Shown here piece after piece: positions 5,750 to 13,121 of a stretch of 13,219 nucleotides of DNA. Both the position numbers and the translations under genes were made by a program. The notes under the pieces are model-generated. The model did no database searches, was not told where the DNA came from, and was given only the letters and a program-made list of their open reading frames with translations. Where the stretch lies: assembly GCA_000437275.1 (NCBI GenBank), contig FR899724.1, forward strand, positions 95,631 to 108,849, written 5' to 3'. Source of the DNA: Clostridium sp. CAG:411. Its GTDB lineage: Bacteria > Bacillota > Clostridia > Lachnospirales > Lachnospiraceae. Positions within the stretch are counted from its first letter, which is position 1; every line of letters begins with the position of its first letter.

Positions 5750-6370
5750 TTACGATTTATCCTCACAATTATTGATTACACTATCTACGTCTTTTTGCGT
5801 AAGTTTTCGTTCCTCAGTAAGAGCAATTTTCAATAATTCCTGATACACCTGTCGTCGTTTTTCCACCTCTGCAATTTTTTTCTTCACCTGTGGGCGAATC
5901 GCACCTAAAAAATCATTTGCTTCTTCTAATTGTTCTGTCATTTCTAATGCCGTTTTTTTCTTTATATATTGCGCTACTACTGGTGCTTTTCCACCACTGG
6001 AACAGGCCACAACAACGTCTCCTCTTTTCGTATAAGCCGGGAAGAAAAAGCTACTTTCCTTCGGAATATTCACCACATTAACTAACACATTTTTTTCTTT
6101 TGCATCCTTTGCAATATTATGGTTCACGTTCTGATTATCTGTAGCAGCAATTACTAAAACTGCTGTCTCTAAATCTTTCTTCTCATATTCCCTTTCTTCC
6201 CATGTAACACCCTCTAATTGTTTGATTTCTTTGGAAACAGATGGGGCAACCACAAAAACATTTCCCCCAAACGCTAACAATGTCTTTATCTTTCGCAAGG
6301 CAACCTTACCTCCACCTGCTACCACACATCGTTTTTCCGTAATATCCATAAAAATTGGAATTTGTGCCAT
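5750..6370 (-). CDS. Precorrin-2 dehydrogenase-like protein (SirC / CysG N-domain family)
   Basis: Precorrin-2 dehydrogenases oxidise precorrin-2 to sirohydrochlorin with NAD in siroheme or cobalamin synthesis; CysG and Met8p homologues also insert iron. The 206-residue protein has the Rossmann start VVAGGGKVALRK (16-27), VIAATDNQNVN (73-83), VNVVNIPKESSFFFPA (97-112) and SSGGKAP (124-130), followed by a helical C-terminal part. The serine equivalent to CysG S128 is kept (S125). The aspartate equivalent to CysG D104 / Met8p D141, in NVVD, is asparagine here (N101, codon AAT). AAGGAG lies five bases before the ATG. No other heme, siroheme or cobalamin gene is in the window, which is unusual because relatives usually sit beside them. 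Activity is therefore uncertain. Confidence 0.87.
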   Translation of the reverse strand: MAQIPIFMDITEKRCVVAGGGKVALRKIKTLLAFGGNVFVVAPSVSKEIKQLEGVTWEEREYEKKDLETAVLVIAATDNQNVNHNIAKDAKEKNVLVNVVNIPKESSFFFPAYTKRGDVVVACSSGGKAPVVAQYIKKKTALEMTEQLEEANDFLGAIRPQVKKKIAEVEKRRQVYQELLKIALTEERKLTQKDVDSVINNCEDKS

Positions 6371-6412
6371 ACTTTCTCCTTTATTAATATTTTCTCAAAT
6401 GCAAAGAAATGT

Positions 6413-6421
6413 TTATTCACA
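6413..6421 (+). promoter_or_regulatory. Single DnaA-box match
   Basis: TTATTCACA lies in the 93-nt gap between the DUF1275 gene and the precorrin-2 dehydrogenase-like gene and is identical to the first box of the 4943-4996 cluster. A lone 9-mer in AT-rich DNA can occur by chance. Confidence 0.25.
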
Positions 6422-6463
6422 CTATGACCACTTACAAACTAAGAGCCTTTGAAGCAATGTCAT

Positions 6464-7141
6464 TTATGCCTCATCTTCTCTTTTTTCCTGCTCCTCCCGA
6501 TCAATAAACATCAGAATAAATGCAGCTAACAAAATACCTGCACTAATCATAATCGTCTTTTCTGCAAATATCCCAATACCTATATTTCCAATAATTGCCC
6601 CTCCAATGAAGCAGGCAATAATTCCGAAATAGAGCAGTCCATTATATAAATTCTTTTTATTCTTTCGATTCATATAATCGCACATATTTTGAGTAGCACT
6701 CCGCAAATTTCCAATACACATGGTAGTTGCAATACCCCTTCCATGAATCTTTCGAAATGCCTCTACCTGTATTCCACAAGCTAAAGAAGTTAAACTGTTT
6801 GCCAGCAGATTATAGCGTAATGGTATCCAGCTCACACTAAATAGAATGATTGCTTCTATCAATACAGCGACCTGACGCCAATGCAATTTTTTACTAAATT
6901 TCATACGCACAATATCGGATAACATGATACCAACTGTAAATGCCAGAATCGGGCAAAAATAGTGCAATGCCTGTGCAAATTTTCCTTCGGATATATACAC
7001 ACCAAATAGCAGCATATTTCCCGTCTGTGCATTCGCAAAGACTTCTCCTCTCATAATGTACGAATAGGCATCCATCATTCCCCCTGAAATAGCAAGCAAA
7101 ATACCTAATTCAATTGATTCTGATGTTTGTTTTGCCTTCAT
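6464..7141 (-). CDS. YoaK/DUF1275 family membrane protein
   Basis: This is a 225-residue integral membrane protein with about six hydrophobic segments. It has the family hallmarks near the N-terminus: SGGMMDAYSYIMRGEVFANAQTGN (20-42) and, mid-protein, a conserved stretch around ACGIQVEAFRK and a TTMCIGNLRS motif (about 138-148). The molecular function of DUF1275 proteins is not established; transport has been suggested. The C-terminus is charged (DREEQEKREDEA). AAGGAG lies about 12 bases before the ATG, slightly far. It starts 36 nt after the lipase-like gene and is likely in the same transcript. Confidence 0.88.
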   Translation of the reverse strand: MKAKQTSESIELGILLAISGGMMDAYSYIMRGEVFANAQTGNMLLFGVYISEGKFAQALHYFCPILAFTVGIMLSDIVRMKFSKKLHWRQVAVLIEAIILFSVSWIPLRYNLLANSLTSLACGIQVEAFRKIHGRGIATTMCIGNLRSATQNMCDYMNRKNKKNLYNGLLYFGIIACFIGGAIIGNIGIGIFAEKTIMISAGILLAAFILMFIDREEQEKREDEA

Positions 7142-7177
7142 TGTAACTCATTTCTCCTTTTTCTTTTTGTGACTTTT

Positions 7178-7966
7178 CTAAGCCCTGCATTTACGGATTG
7201 TTCCGCTCTTTGCACTAACACAATTTCTATACAATTCCGGATTATCGTAAATTGTATGATAATATCCTGGTTGCAATAACTTTTTTATAGAAAAACCTTC
7301 TAATCCTACCTTCACTCTATTGGGCATAATAAATCCCAAAAAAGGCGGCATATAGGTTACTATATCGTTGACATTTGCAAAATTCCAACCTTCCTTATAG
7401 ATGCTGTTTAAATATTGTTTCATCTGACACCTGTTAAAAAAAGTGTATTTAAAAGGGCGGACGCTTCCAAAGGTATATAAATACGGACACACACCGAAAT
7501 TGTAATTCAAATCCTGACAGCAAAGAATGGCTTGTGCGGAACCTAAAGACCAACCGATAATCTCGGTTTCTGCGGTTTGATATTTCTTATGCAAACGACT
7601 CCATTCTAACCGAATTTCGTTTTTAATACTTCGATACATATTCGCCCATCCATGATGTGCTCGAAGACATAGCATTTGTCCCTCAAAATAAAATGCATCA
7701 TAATATTTATCCGTAAATTCCACGATATTCGCAATCCAATCAGAGAAACCATTGGTTTTCTGGAAATTAATCTGAATGACATCCCGCTCTTTTTCATAAT
7801 GGATTTCATAATTCATTTCATGTTGAAATCGAAACAGTTTTTCCAAACCTGTACATTGATAGATGACTGCCTTGTAATGTAATTCTTTGCTTGCCTTCCC
7901 AGTATGATTATAATCTTCGCTATTATCAATAAAATACTGTTCAAAATCCAATCTACGATATGCCAT
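7178..7966 (-). CDS. Class 3 lipase-like alpha/beta hydrolase
   Basis: The 262-residue protein resembles Lipase_3 enzymes. DVIQINFQKT (62-71) followed by DWIANI (76-81) occupies the place of the family's FRGT...DW region. HHGW (104-107) precedes the helix before the nucleophile elbow GWSLG (138-142, S140). Candidate acid and base are D201 in NVNDIV and H237 in YYHTIY. No signal peptide or membrane segment is seen, so it is probably intracellular. I start at the ATG at 7966, with GGAG seven bases upstream. An in-frame ATG at 8077 would add 37 residues of low-complexity hydrophobic and Cys-rich sequence and has no clear ribosome binding site. The substrate (acyl ester or glyceride) is unknown. 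Confidence 0.8.
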   Translation of the reverse strand: MAYRRLDFEQYFIDNSEDYNHTGKASKELHYKAVIYQCTGLEKLFRFQHEMNYEIHYEKERDVIQINFQKTNGFSDWIANIVEFTDKYYDAFYFEGQMLCLRAHHGWANMYRSIKNEIRLEWSRLHKKYQTAETEIIGWSLGSAQAILCCQDLNYNFGVCPYLYTFGSVRPFKYTFFNRCQMKQYLNSIYKEGWNFANVNDIVTYMPPFLGFIMPNRVKVGLEGFSIKKLLQPGYYHTIYDNPELYRNCVSAKSGTIRKCRA

Positions 7967-8087
7967 ATCTATGCTCCGGCTTTTCTTACAATATATGCCT
8001 CTACAAAAAAAGACGGAACCATTCAACCAGTATTGTTTCGAACATACCAAAATATATAAAAACAAAACCTTGAACAAGATACTTTTT

Positions 8088-8702
8088 CTAATCTTCCCAC
8101 GGGCGAATACGATAGGTTACCGCAAGCTTTTCACAAATCTGCCTGCATTGCTCCTCCTCCTCTTTGGAAAGAGTAGTATCTACCGTTGACAATACTACAT
8201 TTGGCACATATTTTTTGGCTTCTCTTGCAAAATCTAACATAGCACCGTAGGCTTTGTCGCCATAGATACTGCGCACCATTTCATTATATTTTTCCTCATT
8301 CGGCGTATTTAAACTAATAGAAATAGTATCAACCAGTCCCTTCAGTTCTGGTGCTACATCACGTCCATTGATTAAATTGGCTTGTCCATTTGTGTTGATA
8401 CGAATTGGCTTTTGATAGTTTTCCTTCACAAATGTAGCCACTTCAAGCAATAGATCCATTCGTTCTGTCGGTTCTCCAAATCCGCAAAATACAACTTCCT
8501 CATACTGGCTCATATCTTCCTTCGCAAATGCATCCTTCACTTCCTGTAAAGTCGGCTCATGATCCAACCATAAAGAATCTGATTCTTCCATATGGTCCCT
8601 ATTTTGCCTTAAACAAAATACACATGAACAAGAACAGCGATTTGTCAGATTCACATATAAATTATTGTGTACTTTATATACAATCGTCATTGCCTTTTTC
8701 AT
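8088..8702 (-). CDS. Radical SAM protein of the TatD-associated type
   Basis: The 204-residue protein has the radical SAM cluster motif CxxxCxxC (C23, C27, C30 within NRCSCSCVFCLR), GFGEPTE (74-80) for SAM binding and RINTNGQ (101-107). It ends soon after the barrel, with no extra iron-sulfur domain. The sequence style, including NLYVNLTNRCS near the start and the short length, fits the TatD-linked radical SAM family (TIGR04038 type). Its reaction is unknown. No tatD is in the window; the neighbours are a pyridoxal kinase 80 nt upstream and a lipase-like gene downstream. AGGAG lies eight bases before the ATG at 8702. Confidence 0.85.
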   Translation of the reverse strand: MKKAMTIVYKVHNNLYVNLTNRCSCSCVFCLRQNRDHMEESDSLWLDHEPTLQEVKDAFAKEDMSQYEEVVFCGFGEPTERMDLLLEVATFVKENYQKPIRINTNGQANLINGRDVAPELKGLVDTISISLNTPNEEKYNEMVRSIYGDKAYGAMLDFAREAKKYVPNVVLSTVDTTLSKEEEEQCRQICEKLAVTYRIRPWED

Positions 8703-8782
8703 CTAAATTCTCCTCACTTCTTTTTTAGGTACTTGCAAAACGCAATTTACTCTGAGACTTTTTGTACAGAACTTACCTATTC

Positions 8783-9658
8783 CTATTTTTTCAATGTGTG
8801 TAATACTTCTTCAAAACAAACTCCATCTGTAGTAGGAATCCCCAACTCGATGGAACGTAAAATACATTTTTTTATGAAAGTAGACGCTTTCTTTACCGAT
8901 GTATAAAAGTCCACTCCATTTACTGCATCTGCCGCAATGATGGCTGTAAAGATATCCCCCGTTCCAGAACGTTCCGTTCCTACTTTATGGGTCTTTACAA
9001 TCGCTGGCTCTTTCCCTTTTTCATAGCACAGATTGCAAATATAACTTTTCTGAGAAAAACCAGTAATCACTACTTTTTCCGGTCCTTTCTCTAACAATTT
9101 TTCTGCCAATTGCACCAACTCTGCTACTTTCCAGTCTTCTTTGTATGGCGTTTCTGTGAGAATACACGCCTCCGTCAAATTTGGTGTCAAAATATCTGCA
9201 TATTCGATTAACTCTTTCATTCGCTGACACATCTCTTGTGTATAGGTTGGATATGGTTCCCCATAATCCCCAATCACAGGGTCGATAATAGCCAAGGTGT
9301 CCTTTGTTTTAAACAGTTTCATAAAATGTCCCACAATCTGAATTTGATCTGCGGACCCTAAAAAACCTGTACAGATTCCATTAAAGGTTAAGTTAAGTTT
9401 CTTCCATTCTTCCATATACGGTTCCATGTTCTCCGTAAAATCTCTATAAAAAAAAGAAGCATATCCTGTATGATTGGAAAATATAGAGGTTGGCAATGGA
9501 CAACACTGAATCCGCAATGTAGAAATAACAGGAAGTGCAACAGCAATAGAACAGCGTCCAAATCCCGACATATCATTGATTACTGCTATTTTTTTCTGGT
9601 TATTGTGGGATATGTCCTTTTGTAAACTGCTATCCTTTGTATTCTCATTCTTTGTCAT
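8783..9658 (-). CDS. Pyridoxal/pyridoxamine kinase, PdxK/PdxY family
   Basis: This enzyme phosphorylates pyridoxal and related B6 vitamers with ATP in the salvage route to pyridoxal 5'-phosphate. The 291-residue ribokinase-fold protein shows VINDMSGFGRCS (26-37), DPVIGD (126-131), TPNLTEA (158-164) and the GTGD motif (232-235) whose Asp235 is the catalytic base. A lysine-, asparagine- and serine-rich stretch of about 20 residues precedes the family start. I chose the ATG at 9658 because AGGAGG lies six bases upstream; an in-frame upstream codon at 9685 would fall before that site. A strong promoter (9694-9722) stands just upstream. It is probably first in a transcript running into the radical SAM gene. 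Confidence 0.92.
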   Translation of the reverse strand: MTKNENTKDSSLQKDISHNNQKKIAVINDMSGFGRCSIAVALPVISTLRIQCCPLPTSIFSNHTGYASFFYRDFTENMEPYMEEWKKLNLTFNGICTGFLGSADQIQIVGHFMKLFKTKDTLAIIDPVIGDYGEPYPTYTQEMCQRMKELIEYADILTPNLTEACILTETPYKEDWKVAELVQLAEKLLEKGPEKVVITGFSQKSYICNLCYEKGKEPAIVKTHKVGTERSGTGDIFTAIIAADAVNGVDFYTSVKKASTFIKKCILRSIELGIPTTDGVCFEEVLHTLKK

Positions 9659-9693
9659 GATGAGCCTCCTCAAACTTGCTTTCATTATTGTGT

Positions 9694-9722
9694 ATTATAG
9701 CAAAATGCCAAAAGAGGTGCAA
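9694..9722 (-). promoter_or_regulatory. Promoter of the pyridoxal kinase gene
   Basis: TTGCAC (9722-9717), a 17-nt spacer and TATAAT (9699-9694) preceded by TGC make a near-consensus sigma-A promoter 35-65 nt before the kinase start. Its -35 lies within the 3' arm of the terminator hairpin of the preceding genes. Confidence 0.8.
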
Positions 9723-9745
9723 CCATCCTGCGTTACACCCCTTTT
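9710..9745 (-). terminator. Terminator after the ThrE-type exporter genes
   Basis: On the minus strand AAAAGGGGTGTAAC (9745-9732) pairs with GTTGCACCTCTTTT (9723-9710), a 14-bp stem with two mismatches. The 3' arm itself ends in TTTT. It lies 70 nt after the stop codon at 9817 and overlaps the next promoter. Confidence 0.6.
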
Positions 9746-9816
9746 CAAATAGTTTTCTTCTTTTTCGTTTTTGAATATATTGGTCATACATTTTATTTTT
9801 TCATGTAAGACACCCT

Positions 9817-10245
9817 TTAAATTTCTTTTTTTACTTTTCCAAACGTACCAAAAATAGCCCATACAAGACTCATTCCCAAAGCAATAGCAACGGCGAAAAT
9901 AGCAGTTTCTAGTCCATAGGAATGTACCAAATCCCAATCCTCTCTTACAAAGGCACTCATTGTATAAAACAAACTACTTCCCGGTACAAGGGAAATAACG
10001 GCTATGATAAGATACAATGTTGTCGGTGCCCGCTGTATTCTAGCTAACACCTCTGCATACAAGGCTCCACTGGCACTAGCTAAAAATACGGGAATAAATC
10101 CATTTTTTATATAGATACTGCAAATCATATATACCAAATAGGTGCATACACCTCCCAAAGCAGCACGCAAGTAATGTCTGCTTTGCAGATGAAATAACAT
10201 TCCAAAACCAATGCATCCGATAAAAACACTAAGCAATTGTATCAT
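9817..10245 (-). CDS. Threonine/serine exporter, ThrE C-terminal half (YjjB-like)
   Basis: The 142-residue protein has about four to five membrane segments and matches the small ThrE_2 subunit style: an N-terminal GFGMLFH, then ALGGVCTYLVYM (30-41), and the SLVPGSSLFYTM motif (85-96). In split ThrE systems this subunit pairs with the larger YjjP-like protein to form one exporter; E. coli YjjPB exports succinate, so the substrate is not fixed by homology. AGGAGG lies six bases before the ATG. The partner gene is upstream on the same strand but separated by 223 nt. Confidence 0.87.
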   Translation of the reverse strand: MIQLLSVFIGCIGFGMLFHLQSRHYLRAALGGVCTYLVYMICSIYIKNGFIPVFLASASGALYAEVLARIQRAPTTLYLIIAVISLVPGSSLFYTMSAFVREDWDLVHSYGLETAIFAVAIALGMSLVWAIFGTFGKVKKEI

Positions 10246-10468
10246 ATTCTACCTCCTGTTCTGTTCCAATGCCGTTTCCTTAATTCTTGAACTTTTACGA
10301 AAGAGTGACAATACCAACATAGCTTTCAAAAAAACGCTTTCGCTTGGACTTAAGTAAATGAAATTGGTTCTGTTCTATAATCCTAGCTCTACAAGAGTTT
10401 TAGTCTTTTTTCAACCATCTTCTTTTCCCATACCAATGCCTTGACGGTATGAAAATGCTACTCTGCAC
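10246..10468. other. Unusual gap between the two exporter subunit genes
   Basis: The partner genes of split ThrE exporters usually abut or overlap. Here 223 nt intervene without a gene of credible length. A minus-strand frame from an ATG at 10320 to a stop at 10249 gives a 23-residue peptide (starting MLVLSLFRKSS) whose stop lies in the next gene's ribosome binding site; it has no good binding site of its own. A 6-bp hairpin (CATACC 10429-10434 with GGTATG 10446-10451) lies just after the YjjP-like stop but lacks a T-tract on the minus strand. Confidence 0.5.
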
Positions 10469-11245
10469 TCAAAGAGAAAAGGACAACCAGATTGCGGTCA
10501 TAAATCCACATGCCAATGCCCCCGCCCACAAAAGACTTTCCGCCAAGCGAAGGAAACCTGAAATCGTATCTCCCACTAGAATATCACGCACAGAGTTTGT
10601 CATCGCTAAGCCTGGAATCAACAACATAATATCTCCAATCATAATATAATCTAAATGAAGGAAGGGAACACATTTGGTAACAACCGATATTCCGATTCCA
10701 ATTACAAACGAACAGAACAATTGAAATACCGCCATGTTCGTACAATATTTTTGAACATACCTTTGCAACAAGCAAATAAAAATGGCAAACACCATAGAAA
10801 ATAGTCCGTCCAGCAAACTGCCACCAAAAAACACCGAAAAACTTGCCGCACTTAACATTGCGCCAAGCAAATACTTTTTAAAAGAATAGGGCTGATTCTT
10901 TATTTCTTGTATTTTTTCCTGAAGTTCTGCAACTTTCATTGGTTCCTGGCAACATTTTCTACTAAGTGCATTTAATTGCTCTAATTTTGTAAAATCATTG
11001 CCAATCGGTTTACGGATACGACGAGTAAGTGTGATTTCCTCTCCATCCTTATGAAGCATAGTTACCACCATACTGGTTGTAATCACAAACACATTCATCC
11101 CCTTTGCTCCATATGCTCTTCCCATTCGTTCCAGCGTATCCTCCACTCGATTGACTTCCCCACCGTATTCCAATAATGCCTGTCCTAAATCCAGTAACGT
11201 GCGTAAAATCTCTCTTGCCTGACCAAAATCTTTTTCTTCACCCAC
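10469..11245 (-). CDS. Threonine/serine exporter, ThrE N-terminal half (YjjP-like)
   Basis: The 258-residue protein has the cytoplasmic ThrE/DUF1212 domain (about 1-130) with GGEVNRVEDT (28-37) and a conserved AYGAKGMNVFV stretch (44-54). About five membrane segments follow from residue 140 on, including LLIPGLAMTNSVRD, the usual PG(x)N-type loop. It forms an exporter with the YjjB-like protein downstream. I start at the GTG at 11245 because AGGTGAG lies about four bases upstream; a GTG three codons earlier overlaps that site. The protein is complete at both ends. Confidence 0.87.
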   Translation of the reverse strand: MGEEKDFGQAREILRTLLDLGQALLEYGGEVNRVEDTLERMGRAYGAKGMNVFVITTSMVVTMLHKDGEEITLTRRIRKPIGNDFTKLEQLNALSRKCCQEPMKVAELQEKIQEIKNQPYSFKKYLLGAMLSAASFSVFFGGSLLDGLFSMVFAIFICLLQRYVQKYCTNMAVFQLFCSFVIGIGISVVTKCVPFLHLDYIMIGDIMLLIPGLAMTNSVRDILVGDTISGFLRLAESLLWAGALACGFMTAIWLSFSL

Positions 11246-11417
11246 TCGTCTCACCTGCCTGTTTTTATATTTTTAACGAAACTCTATGCTATTTTTTCCC
11301 TAACCTAGAAAATCTGTTTTTCATTTTTATTCTACCACCATGCATGATACTGTTACCATTAAGATTGAAACTTGTTCCCATGCTTTATTATGTCCAAATG
11401 TAATGAAGTATCCACTT

Positions 11418-12578
11418 TTACACAATATTCCAAACTTCGTACCCCTGTCTTTTTGCTGAATCATAAACCGGACGCATATTTTTCTCTAATATTTTATAAA
11501 ACTCTTCACATGTATTCCCTTTCCGATACAACTCTTTATTTGCCCAAATAGAATGCAGGTTGTCCCTGTAACAGGCTTCATACAATTTATGAATTTCTGG
11601 CTTAGTATGTAACAGCTCATACAGTATATATTGATTAGCTGCAAATTTTTTGAAAAAGGAATCCCATAACGGAAGCTTATTACTTTTTTTCGAATTCCAA
11701 GTAGAATCCATTGGCATTAAATTCCACAATTCGTTATTCATCACAAACGACCAAGGAATAAAATGATCTACATCATAATGATTTTTATCTATTCTTTCAT
11801 TTGTAAAGACATCTATAACGGGTTTCCTATTCAAGACACCTTCCCAAAGTTTTCTAACATGATCCAGTTTACGCATTTTTTCGTCCAACGGTACCATTTT
11901 GTAAACCAAACCTGGCATCTCTGGATTATTATTTTGCAGCCACTTTACTTTCTCCAATTGTATCCATCCTAATATTGCCACTGTATTATCCTGAATCATT
12001 TGTATCCACCCATCATTAAAAAAAATTGTCCGATTCAATCCTGTGCCATCACCAAATACATAGGGCAAAAGTATCTCTGTTCCGCTTAACTTGTTGTAGT
12101 ATGCCATCATTCTTCCTGCCGTACTGTTTAAATCTATCTTCTCTGCCCCACGATTTGCAAATCCCGATAATACCTTATATGGTACATACTTTGTAAGTTC
12201 CATTTTATATTTATGTAATTTCTTATCTCCGCTATATTCGGTCAGTTCATTTTTTATCTCTATCTTATCCGCGTGATTTGGTAATTGACTTAATTCTTGT
12301 AATCTAAGAACAGCCTTTTCAAGATTGTCTTTTAGCTCTCCTTCCCCAAATAAACCACTTAAATGAATATGAAACTCCAATACAGAATACCAGGCATTGT
12401 AAATCATTTCATTTATAATCTCATCATATGTGACCTGTTTTTTATTTTCCGCAATTAACTGAACGATTGCCTCAAGCCAATAAAATTTATAACAATAAGT
12501 AGGATTTTTCATCATTCTTGAAAATCCCTCAATATCAAGAGAATTATAATATCTTTCATCAATAACTAAATCAGCCAT
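11418..12578 (-). CDS. HNH endonuclease domain protein of unknown role
   Basis: This 386-residue protein carries a C-terminal HNH motif: VDHFIPWS (270-277, D271-H272), ELWNL (283-287, N286) and NSKKSNKLP (295-303). The zinc-binding cysteine pairs of many HNH proteins are absent; TNERI replaces the usual CxxC segment. The N-terminal 250 residues are not recognised. They include a KFYWLEAIVQLI segment (31-42) and a KYVPYKVLSGF stretch (130-140), and show no membrane segments. DHFIPWS-type HNH proteins occur in restriction and other defence genes, but no methylase or partner is present here. I start at the ATG at 12578 (AAGGTG five bases upstream); the open frame continues to 12746 but would overlap the preceding gene and its terminator. 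It is followed by 172 nt before the exporter gene. Confidence 0.75.
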   Translation of the reverse strand: MADLVIDERYYNSLDIEGFSRMMKNPTYCYKFYWLEAIVQLIAENKKQVTYDEIINEMIYNAWYSVLEFHIHLSGLFGEGELKDNLEKAVLRLQELSQLPNHADKIEIKNELTEYSGDKKLHKYKMELTKYVPYKVLSGFANRGAEKIDLNSTAGRMMAYYNKLSGTEILLPYVFGDGTGLNRTIFFNDGWIQMIQDNTVAILGWIQLEKVKWLQNNNPEMPGLVYKMVPLDEKMRKLDHVRKLWEGVLNRKPVIDVFTNERIDKNHYDVDHFIPWSFVMNNELWNLMPMDSTWNSKKSNKLPLWDSFFKKFAANQYILYELLHTKPEIHKLYEACYRDNLHSIWANKELYRKGNTCEEFYKILEKNMRPVYDSAKRQGYEVWNIV

Positions 12579-12685
12579 GTTCTCACCTTCTCTCTCCAAA
12601 ACACGTCTTATGTATATTTTCCTATTTAATTCTTCATTTTTCGTTCTCACTTCTAGCATAACATACCATCTTCCGTAAAAGCAAG

Positions 12686-12717
12686 AAAGACAGCCGTATG
12701 ATAATACAACTGTCTTT
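12686..12717 (-). terminator. Terminator of the small upstream gene
   Basis: AAAGACAG-TT-GTAT and ATAC-GG-CTGTCTTT form a continuous 14-bp stem with two G-U pairs and a four-base loop, followed by T-rich sequence (CTTGCTTTT) on the minus strand. It lies 19 nt after the stop codon at 12737 and separates that gene from the HNH gene. Confidence 0.75.
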
Positions 12718-12736
12718 TCTGACTTATTTTTGAACT

Positions 12737-12943
12737 TTATATGCATTTGTTACTTTTTCCTAATGCATCAATCAATTTTGTCATTTCCTCTTTGGATTTT
12801 ACCTGCTTACTTTTTTCAATAAATTCTGTTTTCTCCCTCTCACTCATATTAGAAAAGTTTTTCATGGCATCCATATGCATTGCCAATGAAAACCCCAATC
12901 CTTCCGGTAATGCATCCGACATTCCATTTCTAGTTTCACTCAT
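12737..12943 (-). CDS. Small protein of unknown function
   Basis: This 68-residue soluble protein begins MSETRNGMSDALPEGLG and has an amphipathic, charged second half (NMSEREKTEFIEKSKQVKS at 32-50, then KEEMTKLIDALGK). The NFSNMSEREKTEFIEKSKQVKSKEEM pattern faintly recalls the C-terminal helices of YdeI/OmpD-associated family proteins, but I do not assign it. The ATG at 12943 is supported by a GGGG-containing ribosome binding site five bases upstream, and by a promoter whose -10 covers the only earlier in-frame ATG (12982). Its own promoter and terminator show a single-gene unit. Confidence 0.7.
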   Translation of the reverse strand: MSETRNGMSDALPEGLGFSLAMHMDAMKNFSNMSEREKTEFIEKSKQVKSKEEMTKLIDALGKSNKCI

Positions 12944-12977
12944 AGTATCCCCTACCTTTCTATCCGCTTTCCAAAAA

Positions 12978-13005
12978 ATCATACATTCAAAAGGAATGAT
13001 GTCAA
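12978..13005 (-). promoter_or_regulatory. Promoter of the small protein gene
   Basis: TTGACA (13005-13000), a 16-nt spacer and TATGAT (12983-12978) form a good sigma-A promoter 35 nt before the chosen start codon, giving a short leader. Confidence 0.7.
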
Positions 13006-13032
13006 AGCCAAATATCCAAAACTAGGTTGTAC

Positions 13033-13044
13033 TTACAAATGTAA
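13033..13044. promoter_or_regulatory. 12-bp palindrome upstream of the promoter
   Basis: TTACAAATGTAA is a perfect 12-bp inverted repeat located 27 nt upstream of the -35 element. The position suits an activator or operator site, but no regulator is identified. Confidence 0.35.
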
Positions 13045-13083
13045 CACAAAGATATAGCTTGACTACAACATCATCCCATTCGA

Positions 13084-13121
13084 GTCAATCGGATATTCGC
13101 AATCCGCTCTGCTACTTGCTT
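13084..13121. repeat. Degenerate dispersed repeat, copy B
   Basis: This matches 2061-2102 through GTCAAT, TATTCGCAAT and CTCTGCTACTT. In this copy CGGAT (13090-13094) and ATCCG (13102-13106) form a short hairpin that is lost in the other copy. A second hairpin follows (GCTGC 13134-13138 with GCAGC 13143-13147), and TATTGC/GCAATA at 13200-13216. No gene is seen from 13006 to 13219. Confidence 0.55.

Noticed and set aside
8000..8077. N-terminal extension of the lipase-like protein as a signal peptide or lipoprotein leader
   Set aside because: The extension has no good ribosome binding site at 8077 and lacks a lipobox or cleavage motif; the ATG at 7966 has GGAG at ideal spacing.
5000..9658. A new functional operon linking the kinase, radical SAM, lipase, DUF1275, siroheme and amidotransferase genes
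   Set aside because: Spacing allows partial co-transcription, but gaps of 80-121 nt occur and no shared pathway or partner domain connects the products.
10429..10451. Terminator after the YjjP-like gene
   Set aside because: The hairpin has only six base pairs and is followed by GGAAAAG rather than a T-tract on the minus strand.
12579..12746. Longer HNH protein starting at 12746
   Set aside because: It would overlap the preceding small gene's stop and span its terminator, and the added 56 residues look non-coding; the ATG at 12578 has a suitable ribosome binding site.
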